From: AWTP1-13 sp963820375
GTDB taxonomy: Bacteria; Pseudomonadota; Alphaproteobacteria; Rhizobiales; Hyphomicrobiaceae
Assembly (NCBI GenBank): GCA_963820375.1
Contig: CAWFZX010000019.1
Location: 62,001-126,000, forward strand
Direction: 5' to 3'
Length of the DNA stretch: 64,000 nt
The notes under the pieces were generated by a model, which was given only the letters and a program-made list of their open reading frames with translations, had not been told where the DNA came from and made no database searches. How positions within the stretch are numbered: the stretch's first letter is position 1; every line of letters begins with the position of its first letter. The position numbers were made by a program, and so were the translations under genes. Below are positions 1 to 8,105 of this stretch, in pieces.

Positions 1-102
1 CTGCTCATTGGAGTAGCGACGCTCGTTGGCGGGCGTCGCGTCCTGGCCCATGTCGGGAAGATCAATATGGCCGGGGTAGACGGTCACGAACTTGGTGATC
101 AT
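1..102 (-). CDS. LLM-class flavin-dependent oxidoreductase, N-terminal fragment (cut by window edge)
   Basis: Only the first 34 codons lie in the window; the gene runs leftward out of it. The protein begins MITKFVTVYPGHIDLPDMG, followed by a stretch with TPANERRYSNEQ. That opening (short beta strand, YPGHxD, then an ANxRxYSNE segment) is typical of luciferase-like (LLM) monooxygenases that use FMNH2 or coenzyme F420. The ATG at 102 is the only sensible start. Placed at the end of a strand that also encodes a flavin reductase and F420 synthesis, it could be the enzyme that consumes reduced flavin or F420, but cofactor choice cannot be judged from 34 residues. Confidence 0.6.
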   Translation of the reverse strand, partial: MITKFVTVYPGHIDLPDMGQDATPANERRYSNEQ

Positions 103-458
103 TTATTCTGCCACTTTCATTGTGCGCTCTTCTCAGGATCCAATTTGCCACAAGGCCTCAAAATGGGCGAGGCTTTCCAACATCCGAGCGCTGGCTCAAG
201 CGACATCGCCATTGGCTTTCATGCGAGAGCAGAGGATCGGCGCTGAGATCGATGCTTTAAAGTCCTACGGGTCGCAAAGCGTGCGCTAGGTCCGCGCGAC
301 ACCACAAATTTCGCCGCCGCCGGAATGGACCCAGGCCGGGCAAGCGCGCACAGCCCCCTGCAGGCCAAGCTCACAGCGACAACGTCTTTGCGCCTGCGTC
401 GTCTCGACGCCCCGGCTCAGCCAAACCAGGCTTGCCCCATTGCTTGCGGCGCGGTGCC
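103..458. other. Intergenic, no gene recognised
   Basis: These 356 bases separate the MaoC gene (stop at 459) from the LLM gene start (102) on the same strand. Open frames exist on both strands but are short, mutually overlapping, and show no family resemblance or ribosome-binding site. The stretch may hold the promoter of the LLM gene; I could not identify convincing -35/-10 boxes or a terminator hairpin. Confidence 0.5.
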
Positions 459-902
459 TTACGCCTTGTCCTTGACCCACGCCAAAATGTGCTGCGCCAC
501 GCCGACCAGCTCACCGTGCTGGTTCACCACTTTGATGTCGCTGCGCGAACGACGTTTGATCGGATCGACCTCGACGATGGTGTAGGTGAGGGTCAGCGTG
601 TCGCCGATGAAGACGGCACCCAGGAATCGCACCTTGTCGTAGCCGAGCGACACGGCGGTCTCATCGCCGGCGGTGCCGTGACACTTCTCGATCATCAGGG
701 AGGAACAGGTGGAGGCAAAGCCCAACATGAGCACGCCATGGGCAATGCGCTTGCCGTATTTCGAGCGCGCCATGTACTGCTCGTTGACGTGATTGACGGC
801 AAAATCCCCGGTAATACCGGCGAACAGGTAGATATCGCTTTCTGCCACCGTCTTGGCGAAGGTCACGCTGTCGCCCGGCTTGACGTAGAAGTCCTCTGCC
901 AT
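459..902 (-). CDS. MaoC family (R)-hydratase-like protein
   Basis: A 147-residue single hot-dog-fold protein of the MaoC/PhaJ family, which hydrates 2-enoyl-CoA thioesters or dehydrates 3-hydroxyacyl-CoAs in the cytosol. The hydratase signature is visible around residues 28-40 (AGITGDFAVNHVNEQY), with the catalytic Asp and His of the GDxxxxH pattern, followed by the conserved HG near residue 55. Length is normal for a stand-alone MaoC protein. It lies 29 bases downstream of a CaiB-type CoA-transferase on the same strand, so it probably acts on the CoA ester that enzyme makes. The exact substrate is unknown. Confidence 0.85.
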   Translation of the reverse strand: MAEDFYVKPGDSVTFAKTVAESDIYLFAGITGDFAVNHVNEQYMARSKYGKRIAHGVLMLGFASTCSSLMIEKCHGTAGDETAVSLGYDKVRFLGAVFIGDTLTLTYTIVEVDPIKRRSRSDIKVVNQHGELVGVAQHILAWVKDKA

Positions 903-931
903 GGTCGGCTCTCTTGCTGTTGGCGTGCGCG

Positions 932-2137
932 TTAGGGCGCCTGGCCTGTGGTGATGACATTGTCTTGCGCCAGCGCGCGGATTTCCGTCTCGCTGAAGCC
1001 GAGCTCGGCTAAAACCTCGGCCGTCTGCGCACCGAGCTGCTGGGGCGGCCGGCTGACTTGCGCGCTGGCGCCGTCGTAAAGCACGGGATGGTTGACGACC
1101 GTAATCGGCGCTTGGGTGGGGCCGCTGCCGGGCACGGTGACCAAGGACTTCATGTGCCTAACCTGCGGGTCATCGCGAATCTCGCCATAGTCTTGCACGG
1201 GCGCGTGCCAAATCTTCAGCGCCTCCATACGCGCCATCCAGGCGCGGGTTGTCGCCGTCTGCAGCTTGGCCGCGATCAGGTCGGTAATCTCATCCTGCTT
1301 GGTCCAGGTGTCTTTTTTGTCGTAGTCGGCCAGGCGCGGCTCGCCGATGACCTCGGCGAGATCCTTGAGCGGTGACAACGATACGGCAAGGTGGCCATCC
1401 CTCGTCGGGTACACACCGTAGGGCGCCGCATAATACCAGCCGGCGACGTGCTTGAAGGCACTGATGCTGGGCTGATTTGGCGAATTGAGCCAACTGACGA
1501 GGGACTCGGCCTGCAGATCGAGGGCCGCCTGCATCAGGCTGGCATCGACCCGGCAGCCTTCGCCCGTGCGCTGTCGCCGCACCACGGCGGCAAGTACGCC
1601 CAGGGCGAACAGCGCTGCGCCGTGATGATCGACGAGCGACACCCCCACGGGCCTCGGCCCGGTGCTCGCCTGACCGGTAATCGCCATAATGCCGAACAGG
1701 GCCTGCGCCAGCAGATCCTGGCCCGGCTTCTCGACATAGGGGCCGTCCGGGCCGTAGCCGGAGGCCGAGGCATAGATCAGCCCGGGCTTGCGCTGTTTCA
1801 GGGTCGCATAGCCGAAGCCCAGCTTCTCCATCACGCCGGGCCGGAAGTTCTCGGCCACGACATCGGCCGTATCGATGAGCCGCAGCGCCACCTCTTTGCC
1901 CTTTGCCGATTTGAGATCGATGGCAATATTGCGTTTGTTGCGATTGGCGCAAAGGTGCAGCACGCTCTGGCCGTCGTGCCAGATGTCGCCGCCGGCCCAG
2001 TGGCGCTGCCAGGCACCCTCGGTACTCTCCACGGCGATGACGTCGGCGCCGAGGTCGGCCAGCGTCTGCATGGCCATCGGCCCGAGCAGAAAATGGTTGA
2101 AGCTGACGACGCGGATGCCTTGCAGCAAATCGAGCAT
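932..2137 (-). CDS. CaiB/BaiF family (class III) CoA-transferase
   Basis: A 401-residue class III CoA-transferase, which moves CoA between carboxylic acids through an aspartyl-CoA intermediate. The start at 2137 (MLDLLQGIRVVSFNHFLLGP) is the family's usual N-terminus. The open frame extends upstream, but that part overlaps the cupin gene and has no family resemblance. Visible family features are LGADVIAVE near residue 35, NKRNIAIDLKS near 72, the VAENFRPGVMEKLG segment and GQDLLAQALFGIMAITG with the expected catalytic Asp. It sits 7 bases after the cupin gene and just before the MaoC gene, so the three are likely co-transcribed. Confidence 0.9.
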   Translation of the reverse strand: MLDLLQGIRVVSFNHFLLGPMAMQTLADLGADVIAVESTEGAWQRHWAGGDIWHDGQSVLHLCANRNKRNIAIDLKSAKGKEVALRLIDTADVVAENFRPGVMEKLGFGYATLKQRKPGLIYASASGYGPDGPYVEKPGQDLLAQALFGIMAITGQASTGPRPVGVSLVDHHGAALFALGVLAAVVRRQRTGEGCRVDASLMQAALDLQAESLVSWLNSPNQPSISAFKHVAGWYYAAPYGVYPTRDGHLAVSLSPLKDLAEVIGEPRLADYDKKDTWTKQDEITDLIAAKLQTATTRAWMARMEALKIWHAPVQDYGEIRDDPQVRHMKSLVTVPGSGPTQAPITVVNHPVLYDGASAQVSRPPQQLGAQTAEVLAELGFSETEIRALAQDNVITTGQAP

Positions 2138-2144
2138 GCGATGG

Positions 2145-2669
2145 TCAGCTTCCCTGGCGCTTGGCAAATTCGAGATCGGTCCAGCCGAACACGCTGCGAG
2201 CTTCGATTGCAGCAATGTCGGCCGGCCGTGCAAACGGCTCGGGGGCAGGTTCGCCCGGTTTGCGCGCGCGCCCGATCTCAGCGAAAAAGGCATCGAGGCC
2301 GCCAGGCATGAACAAGGCGACGAAGGTCAGCGGCTCCGGCCCGGGATTGATCCATTTGTGGCGGCGGTTATAGCCGACGAACACCGCCGAGCCGGCCTCC
2401 ACGGCATGGTCCTCGCCGTCGATCTGGAAGAAGCCCTTGCCGGCAACAACGTAGGCCGCCTCGTCGTTGCTGTCGTGCGTGTGCTCGCGGATGAAACAAC
2501 CCGGAGCGATGGTCTGCACGCTCAGGGAATACTTGTGCACGCTGCCCGTGGTCTGGTCGTTGAACAGGTTGCGTGCAAAGCCGTTGGCCGGCACCGGTTG
2601 CCAGTAGCTGTTGCCATCGTTGGGACCCAGGACCATCGCCTTGCCCAGCTGTTTGTCACTCGCTGCCAC
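2145..2669 (-). CDS. Cupin domain protein
   Basis: A small single-domain cupin of about 174 residues. The metal site is visible as HTHDSNDE, with a downstream FVGYNRRHKW histidine, and the beta-barrel glycine pattern VVAGKGFFQIDGEDH lies between them. I chose the GTG at 2669 because AGGGAG lies about seven bases upstream of it; an ATG at 2702 and a longer frame to 2765 are alternatives that lack such a site. Cupins of this kind may be dioxygenases, isomerases or binding proteins. The position between hydantoinase and CoA-transferase genes suggests a role in the same catabolic route, but nothing identifies the reaction. Confidence 0.75.
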   Translation of the reverse strand: MAASDKQLGKAMVLGPNDGNSYWQPVPANGFARNLFNDQTTGSVHKYSLSVQTIAPGCFIREHTHDSNDEAAYVVAGKGFFQIDGEDHAVEAGSAVFVGYNRRHKWINPGPEPLTFVALFMPGGLDAFFAEIGRARKPGEPAPEPFARPADIAAIEARSVFGWTDLEFAKRQGS

Positions 2670-2767
2670 CCGCGTCTCCCTTGCTCGATCTGCAGCCCTC
2701 ATCCGCCCCCAGCAATTGACGTCTCTAAGCAACCCGACTGTCAACCGTGCGCCAAGCGCATGCAAAC

Positions 2768-4237
2768 CTAGTACAGCTTGGCGCCAAAGTTGCGCTCCGG
2801 ATCCATATCGGCCGTCAAGCGCTGCAGGGGTCTTGCCGCCTCGCCGCCCGAACGCGGCAGGAAAGTGCCCGAACCGGGCTTTGCCTCCAATTTGCCCGCG
2901 CGCACGATCACCTCGCCGCGGCGCAAGACCGTCTGCGGCCAGCCCGTGAGCGTGCGGCCGACGTAGGGCGTATAGCCCGCCCCATCGCGCGTCACGCCGT
3001 CAGCCACTTGCACCCTGCGCTTGGGGTCCCAGACGACGATGTCGGCATCCGCACCAATCCCAATCGAGCCTTTGCGTGGCGCCAGATTGTAGATCTTGGC
3101 CGGCGCCGTCGCCGTCAGCTCCACGAACTTGTGCAGTCCCAGGCGCCCGTTCGACACCATGGCGTCAAACAGCAACGGCAGGCGAAGCCCGATGCCCGGC
3201 AAACCGTTGGCGATCTGCTTGAACGTCGGCGAGGAGCCGGCAGAGAGCTTGCCGCGGCCATCGAAGGCATAGGGCGCATGGTCGGAGGAGACGAGTTGCA
3301 GATCACCCAGCGCCAATCCCTGCCAGATCGCCTCCTGGTCTGCGGCGCTGCGCGGCGGCGGCGAGCACATCCACTTGGCACCCTCCAGACCGGGCTTGTC
3401 GAGGTCTTGCGCCGTCATGAACAGGTATTGCGGGCAGGTTTCGGCGAACACTTTCAGACCACGGCCGCGCGCCTGGCGAACCACAGCCACCCCCTCGGCG
3501 GTCGAGACATGGAAGATCATGATGGGCTGGTCGATAAATTCGGCAAACGTGATGAGCCGGTTGAAGGCTTCCGCCTCGCAACCGCGCGGATGGCTTGGCG
3601 TGTGGTACTTGGGTGCAACGTAGCCCTTTTCCACCAGGCGCTTGCCCATCCAGGTGATCATGCCGTGGTTTTCGGCGTGCACGCACACCAGCGCGCCCGA
3701 CCGGCGCGCGGCAAACAGGATGTCGAGCAGCTTCTCGTCACCCACCTGGAGTCGGTCGTAGGTCATGAACACCTTCAGGCTGGCGTGGCCCGCCGCCAGC
3801 AGTGCCGGGATGTGTTCCTTGATGGTCACTTCGGTCGGGTCGGCGATGATCAGATGAAAGGCGTAATCAATGACCGCGCCGCGCCTTGCCAGTGTGGCAT
3901 AGTCGGCAACGACCTGCGGCAGGTCCATGCCAACGTGCTGAGCGGCAAAGCAGATGGCGGTGGTGGTGCCGCCGTATGCGGCCGACGCCGTCGCGCTCTC
4001 GAAGGTGTCCGAGTTGACAATACCCGCTGCCGACACCTGCTCAATGTGGGCATGGGCATCGATCCCGCCGGGCAGCACCAGCATGCCCTTGGCATCGACC
4101 TCCACCTTGCCCGGCCCGAGCTTGCGGCCGATGGCGGCTATGCTGCCATTGTCGATGCCGATGTCGGCGTCAAAGTCATCCACCGCGGTGGCGACGCGGC
4201 CACCGCGCACGACGCAGTCGAAAGCGGGCTCGGGCAT
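2768..4237 (-). CDS. hydA: D-hydantoinase / dihydropyrimidinase
   Basis: A 489-residue cyclic amidohydrolase that opens hydantoin or dihydropyrimidine rings to N-carbamoyl amino acids. Metal ligands of the family are all visible: GGIDAHAHIEQ (HxH) near residue 58, the SLKVFMTYD lysine that is carboxylated, HAENHGMI, IFHVSTAEG and SSDHAPY. Length is usual for D-hydantoinases. The start MPEPAFDCVVRGGRVAT at 4237 fits. It faces a hydantoin racemase across a 242-base gap, and a D-carbamoylase lies 1.5 kb downstream of that racemase, so all three steps of D-hydantoin conversion are present. Dihydropyrimidinase (uracil or thymine catabolism) is the main alternative physiological role. Confidence 0.92.
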   Translation of the reverse strand: MPEPAFDCVVRGGRVATAVDDFDADIGIDNGSIAAIGRKLGPGKVEVDAKGMLVLPGGIDAHAHIEQVSAAGIVNSDTFESATASAAYGGTTTAICFAAQHVGMDLPQVVADYATLARRGAVIDYAFHLIIADPTEVTIKEHIPALLAAGHASLKVFMTYDRLQVGDEKLLDILFAARRSGALVCVHAENHGMITWMGKRLVEKGYVAPKYHTPSHPRGCEAEAFNRLITFAEFIDQPIMIFHVSTAEGVAVVRQARGRGLKVFAETCPQYLFMTAQDLDKPGLEGAKWMCSPPPRSAADQEAIWQGLALGDLQLVSSDHAPYAFDGRGKLSAGSSPTFKQIANGLPGIGLRLPLLFDAMVSNGRLGLHKFVELTATAPAKIYNLAPRKGSIGIGADADIVVWDPKRRVQVADGVTRDGAGYTPYVGRTLTGWPQTVLRRGEVIVRAGKLEAKPGSGTFLPRSGGEAARPLQRLTADMDPERNFGAKLY

Positions 4238-4296
4238 GGGTCACCTCTGGCTTTGATGCGTCCGGCGGCTTTGCGCTGGACGCCCCGCGCAACCTG

Positions 4297-4367
4297 GAGC
4301 AGGATCGCTGCAGGCGAAGCTCCATCGCCCCGCAATCGACGCTGCGGCTGAAGCATAAATCCTGCTC
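4297..4367. repeat. Inverted repeat, possible dispersed palindromic element
   Basis: GAGCAGGAT at 4297-4305 is matched by its exact reverse complement ATCCTGCTC at 4359-4367, 53 bases away. The design recalls the intergenic palindromes with GAGCATGAT-type arms that are common in Rhizobiales and relatives. It lies in the divergent space between hydantoinase and hydantoin racemase. A regulatory inverted repeat is an alternative. Copy number in the genome cannot be known from one window. Confidence 0.4.
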
Positions 4368-4479
4368 TAGGCGATCGCTGAAAGCAAGATTGATGCCTTG
4401 ATCGAATACAGGAGTGTTGCGCTCGGCAGCGATTTGCGCCGGGAGCCAACAATGGCCGCAAATGGCTTGAGGATATCGC

Positions 4480-5145
4480 ATGGTTTCGCACAATCGCCGC
4501 CGCATTTTGGTGGTCAACCCGAACTCCAACGAGGTCGTCACCAGGGGGCTCGCCGAGGCGCTCGCCCCGGTGACTTTCCAGGATGGGCCGGAGATCGTTT
4601 GCCAGACCCTCAAGCCGGCACCGTACGGCATCGAGACGCAGGAGCATGTCGACAGCGTCAGCTTGCCGCTGGGCAAGCTGGTGGCCAGCCGCGACGATAT
4701 CGATGCCTTTGTGATTGCCTGCTATTCCGACCCTGGCCTGCAGCTTTGCCGCGAGAGCACCGCCCGGCCCGTCTTCGGCATCAACGAGGCGGGCGTCCTG
4801 ACGGCCCTGGCGCGCGGCGAAAGGTTCGGTGTCATCGCCATTGCGCAGCGGTCGATCCGCCGCCACCTGCGCTACCTGCGCCAGCTGGGGCTGAGCGACC
4901 GCCTCGCCGGCGAGCGCGCGCTGGAGATGAGCGTGGCCGAGACGGCCGCGGGAGGGCAGACGCTGGACAAGATGATCACGGTCGGCAGAGAGCTGCGCGA
5001 TGCCGATGGGGCCGACGTCGTCATCATGGGCTGCGCCGGCATGGCGCGCCATCGGGCGCCGCTCGAGGCCGCGCTCGGCATCAGCGTGATCGACCCCACG
5101 CAGGCGGCCGTCGCCATGGCCATCGGCGCCGTGCAATTCGCCTAG
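4480..5145 (+). CDS. Asp/Glu/hydantoin racemase family protein
   Basis: A 221-residue cofactor-independent racemase of the Asp/Glu/hydantoin superfamily, which would interconvert D- and L-5-substituted hydantoins. Near the start RRILVVNPNSNEVVT matches the family's NPN motif. The two catalytic cysteines appear in VIACYSDPGL (about residue 80) and VIMGCAGMARHRAPLE (about residue 184). It is divergent from the D-hydantoinase and convergent with the flavin reductase, whose last four bases it overlaps. The pairing with D-hydantoinase and D-carbamoylase strongly supports hydantoin racemase over aspartate racemase, but maleate isomerase-like functions cannot be excluded. Confidence 0.88.
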   Translation: MVSHNRRRILVVNPNSNEVVTRGLAEALAPVTFQDGPEIVCQTLKPAPYGIETQEHVDSVSLPLGKLVASRDDIDAFVIACYSDPGLQLCRESTARPVFGINEAGVLTALARGERFGVIAIAQRSIRRHLRYLRQLGLSDRLAGERALEMSVAETAAGGQTLDKMITVGRELRDADGADVVIMGCAGMARHRAPLEAALGISVIDPTQAAVAMAIGAVQFA

Positions 5146-5792
5146 CCCGCAACTTCCTCCCGGCCCGCTCGCCACTCGGCATAGCTCATGCGCTTGAGCT
5201 CGAACCTGTCGCGCTGGCGCGCGTAAGCACTGCCGCACAACCGGCCAACCGGAGCCAGCGCGGCAAAGTCGACGTTGAGGGTCGCCGGGTCGACGATTCC
5301 CTCGCGCACGTGTGCGCCCACGACTTCACCAATCAACAGCTCACGCTGCGGACCGAAGGCGAGGCCCACGGTGCGGCGGCATTCGAAGGCGGCCGGCGCA
5401 TCGGCAAGGCGCGGGGGTGCGACCAAGAGCGAGGGCAGCGTCGGCATACCCAAGGCCAGCGGTTCGCCCTCGCCGGGTGGAAAATCGGTGGCGCTGAGGT
5501 TCATGGCCTCGGCAATGCCCTCGTCCACCAGGTTGACGACGAACTCACCGGTCAGGTGGATGTTGCGGGTGGTGTCCTTGGGTGAACCGTCGTTGTTGTG
5601 CTGCAGGCCGAGCACGACCAGCGCGGGGTTCTCAGAGAACACGTTGAAGAAGGAGAAGGGCGCGGCGTTGACGACGCCATCGCGGCTGGTCGTGGTCACC
5701 AGCGCGATCGGGCGGGGCACGACCAGGCCACACAGCAGCTTATAGCGCTGCGTCGGTGGCAGCTCGGCGAAGTTGAAGCTGAGATTTCCCAC
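5142..5792 (-). CDS. Flavin reductase family protein
   Basis: A 216-residue FMN-binding split-barrel protein of the flavin reductase-like family. The signature runs from residue 15: YKLLCGLVVPRPIALVTT, then NAAPFSFFNVFSENPALVVLG. Members reduce FMN or FAD with NAD(P)H and hand the reduced flavin to a partner monooxygenase, as RutF does for RutA. The gene starts directly after the D-carbamoylase stop (adjacent bases), so the two are co-translated. A luciferase-like oxidoreductase begins at the left window edge and could be the partner. Direct catalysis on a small substrate is an alternative. Confidence 0.82.
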   Translation of the reverse strand: MGNLSFNFAELPPTQRYKLLCGLVVPRPIALVTTTSRDGVVNAAPFSFFNVFSENPALVVLGLQHNNDGSPKDTTRNIHLTGEFVVNLVDEGIAEAMNLSATDFPPGEGEPLALGMPTLPSLLVAPPRLADAPAAFECRRTVGLAFGPQRELLIGEVVGAHVREGIVDPATLNVDFAALAPVGRLCGSAYARQRDRFELKRMSYAEWRAGREEVAG

Positions 5793-6728
5793 TCATGTCT
5801 CCTTTGGCAGTTCGACGCCCACCTGGGCGGTGATGCGCCCGTAGTGCTCGATGCGGCGGTGCCGCTTGAAATCGAAGATGGTCTGCTTACCAAACACGGT
5901 GGCGTCGAGATCACAGGCATGCACGATGAGTTCGTCATGCTCGCTGCGGCTCTGTGCCACCACCTCGCCGTCCGGGTTGACGATCAAGCTGCAGCCGAAC
6001 ATGGCAAAGCCGTCCTCGACGCCGGCCTTGGCCACCGCCACCACCCAGGTCGAGTTCTGATAGGCGCCGGCCTGCACCGACAGCTTGTGGTGAAAGATGC
6101 GCTGTTGGGGTCCCTCGCCGCCCTTCTGCGAATTGACGGAGGGCGTATTAAAGCCGAGCACCACCATCTCCACGCCCTGCAGACCCATGACACGAAAGGT
6201 CTCCGGCCAGCGCCGGTCGTTGCAGATGCACATCCCGAAGATGCCGCCCATGCTGCGCCAGACCGGAAAGCCCAGGTCACCCGGCTCGAAGTAGCGCTTC
6301 TCCAAGTGCTGGTGGCTGCGCTGCGGGTCGAACTCGGCGTGTCCGGGCAGATGCACCTTGCGGTACTTGCCGACAATGCTGCCGCCCCTGTCCACCAGGA
6401 TCGAGGTGTTGAAGTGCCGCCCGTCCGGGGTCAACTCGGCGTAACCGAAGTTCATGCCCATGCCGTGCCGGGCCGCCCGTTCGAACAGCGGCCGAACGGC
6501 GGCATTGGGCATCTCTTTCTCAAACCAAACATCGGCCTCCGCCCGGTCGGCGTAGTACCAGCGCGGAAAAAAGGTCGTCAGCGCCAGCTCGGGGTAGACA
6601 ATAAAGTCGGCACCCCTAGCCTTGGCCTGATCCATCAGGTCGAGCATCCGGGCGACGACGACCTGGCGCGTATCGGCTTTCTGTATGGCACCGAGTTGGG
6701 CGGCAGCAACCGTGACAATGCGGGACAT
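5793..6728 (-). CDS. N-carbamoyl-D-amino acid hydrolase (D-carbamoylase)
   Basis: A 311-residue nitrilase-superfamily amidase. The catalytic Glu-Lys-Cys triad is visible as FIVYPELALTTFFPRW, KYRKVHLPGH and MCICNDRRWPETFRVMGL; the last two motifs are characteristic of D-carbamoylases, which cleave N-carbamoyl-D-amino acids to D-amino acid, CO2 and ammonia. Usual length is just over 300 residues. I place the start at 6728 because AAAGGGGAG precedes this ATG. The open frame reaches 6815, but that extension is unrelated. Lying between ABC permease genes and a flavin reductase, it completes the hydantoin route with the hydantoinase and racemase. Confidence 0.92.
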   Translation of the reverse strand: MSRIVTVAAAQLGAIQKADTRQVVVARMLDLMDQAKARGADFIVYPELALTTFFPRWYYADRAEADVWFEKEMPNAAVRPLFERAARHGMGMNFGYAELTPDGRHFNTSILVDRGGSIVGKYRKVHLPGHAEFDPQRSHQHLEKRYFEPGDLGFPVWRSMGGIFGMCICNDRRWPETFRVMGLQGVEMVVLGFNTPSVNSQKGGEGPQQRIFHHKLSVQAGAYQNSTWVVAVAKAGVEDGFAMFGCSLIVNPDGEVVAQSRSEHDELIVHACDLDATVFGKQTIFDFKRHRRIEHYGRITAQVGVELPKET

Positions 6729-6750
6729 GGGCTCCCCTTTTTTGCGTTCT

Positions 6751-7419
6751 TTAGTGTGTGGCAACCCCACGCTCGAGCCGGCTGACCAGCCGGACCAGCG
6801 GCCATAGCAGCACAAGATAGACGATCGCTGCCAGCACGACAGGACTGGAATTGTAGGTCAGCGAGCGCGCCATGTCGGCCGAGTACAGCAACTCGGGGAA
6901 GGAAACCACGCTGGCAATGGAGGTGAGCTTGACGACTTCGACAGTATTGGAAATGAGGTCCGGCAGCACATTGCGCAGCGCTTGCGGCAAGACGACGTAG
7001 CCCACGGTCTGACAAGCGTTAAGGCCCGTCGAACGGGCCGCCTCCCATTGTCCGCGACCAATACTCTCGATGCCGGCGCGATAGATTTCGCCGTAGTAGC
7101 TTGAGGTGTTGCAGAAAAAGGCAAGGCACACCGCCGCGGTTGGCGAGAGCTTGATGCCGGCGAATGGCAGGCCGGAATAAATGAGGATCAGCAGCACCAG
7201 CGGCGGCGCGGCGCGGAACAGATCGACGAGCGCGATCAGCAGCCATTGCGTGGTGCGGCCGCTGGCGAGCATGAGGAGGGCCACCAGGAGACCGCCGGCC
7301 AGCCCCAGCGGGATCACCAGCACACATAAGTACAGCGTGGTCCCGAGGCCGCGCAGCAGCAGCGGCCAGACCTTCAGCATGATCTCGAAATTGAGGAACT
7401 GCTCGAGGATCTGCTCCAT
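6751..7419 (-). CDS. Amino acid ABC transporter permease (HisM/GlnP type)
   Basis: A 222-residue inner-membrane permease with about five hydrophobic segments and the EAA loop GQWEAARSTGLNACQTVGYVVLPQALRNVLP near residue 130. It belongs to the polar amino acid (His/Gln/opine) family. The ATG at 7419 overlaps the stop of the preceding permease gene (TGATG), which fixes the start; the open frame upstream of it lies in the wrong frame of the other permease. It pairs with the neighbouring permease to form the heterodimeric channel of one ABC importer. Confidence 0.92.
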   Translation of the reverse strand: MEQILEQFLNFEIMLKVWPLLLRGLGTTLYLCVLVIPLGLAGGLLVALLMLASGRTTQWLLIALVDLFRAAPPLVLLILIYSGLPFAGIKLSPTAAVCLAFFCNTSSYYGEIYRAGIESIGRGQWEAARSTGLNACQTVGYVVLPQALRNVLPDLISNTVEVVKLTSIASVVSFPELLYSADMARSLTYNSSPVVLAAIVYLVLLWPLVRLVSRLERGVATH

Positions 7420-8102
7420 CAGGCCCTCCGCCAGGCAAAGCGCGTTTCGATCCAGCGGCCGGCGGCAACCACCGGCACAAACAGCCCGATGTAGGCGATG
7501 GCCCCCATCAGCAACGGCGTGGCGTTGCCGGAGAAGGACTGCGCTGCGGTCGCTTGGTTTAGAATTTCGCCAACGCCGATCACGGTGCCGAGCGCCGTGT
7601 TCTTGGTGATGGCGATGGTGCGGTTGGTGAGCGGCGGTACGCCAAGACGGATCGCCTGCGGCATGACCACGAACGCCAGGGTCTGGGAAAAGGAAAGACC
7701 GGTCGAGCGCGCCGCTTCCCACTGCCCCTTGGGCGTAGAGGTGATGCCGGCCCAGAAGATCTCCTCGGCGAAGGCGGCCAGCACGCACGACAACACCAGC
7801 CACAGCACGACGAAGCTCGGTAGGCTGATGCCGACGCTGGGGAGGCCGAAGTAGATGAGCAGGATGGCCACCAGCGGCGGTAGCGAGCGGAACACATCGA
7901 CGAATACCACGATGGCAATGTTGATGGCGGTGAGGCGGTAGGCGCGCAGGCTGGCGAGCAGGAGACCCAGGAGCAGGCCCGACAGCACCACGGCCGCGGC
8001 GATCTCGACCGTCACCAGCACGCCCCGGGCGATGCTCGGCCAGTATTGCGCCAGCATTTCCGGGTTGCAGAAGGTTTCGAGGAAGCGCTGCCAATTGCTC
8101 AT
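7419..8102 (-). CDS. Amino acid ABC transporter permease (HisQ/GlnP type)
   Basis: A 227-residue membrane protein starting MSNWQRFLETFCNPEML, with an N-terminal periplasmic or amphipathic stretch, about five membrane segments and the EAA loop GQWEAARSTGLSFSQTLAFVVMPQAIRLG. It is a paralogue of the next gene, with which it overlaps by one base, and starts four bases after the ATPase gene ends. The set of ATPase, two permeases and binding protein forms a polar amino-acid-type importer. Its place inside a hydantoin/amide cluster suggests a carbamoyl amino acid, hydantoin or related small amide as cargo. Confidence 0.92.
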   Translation of the reverse strand: MSNWQRFLETFCNPEMLAQYWPSIARGVLVTVEIAAAVVLSGLLLGLLLASLRAYRLTAINIAIVVFVDVFRSLPPLVAILLIYFGLPSVGISLPSFVVLWLVLSCVLAAFAEEIFWAGITSTPKGQWEAARSTGLSFSQTLAFVVMPQAIRLGVPPLTNRTIAITKNTALGTVIGVGEILNQATAAQSFSGNATPLLMGAIAYIGLFVPVVAAGRWIETRFAWRRA

Positions 8103-8105
8103 GCG

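Noticed and set aside
6751..8094. A 447-residue permease
   Set aside because: The first half of that frame is out of frame with the upstream permease gene and lacks membrane segments; the real gene starts at 7419 by TGATG overlap.
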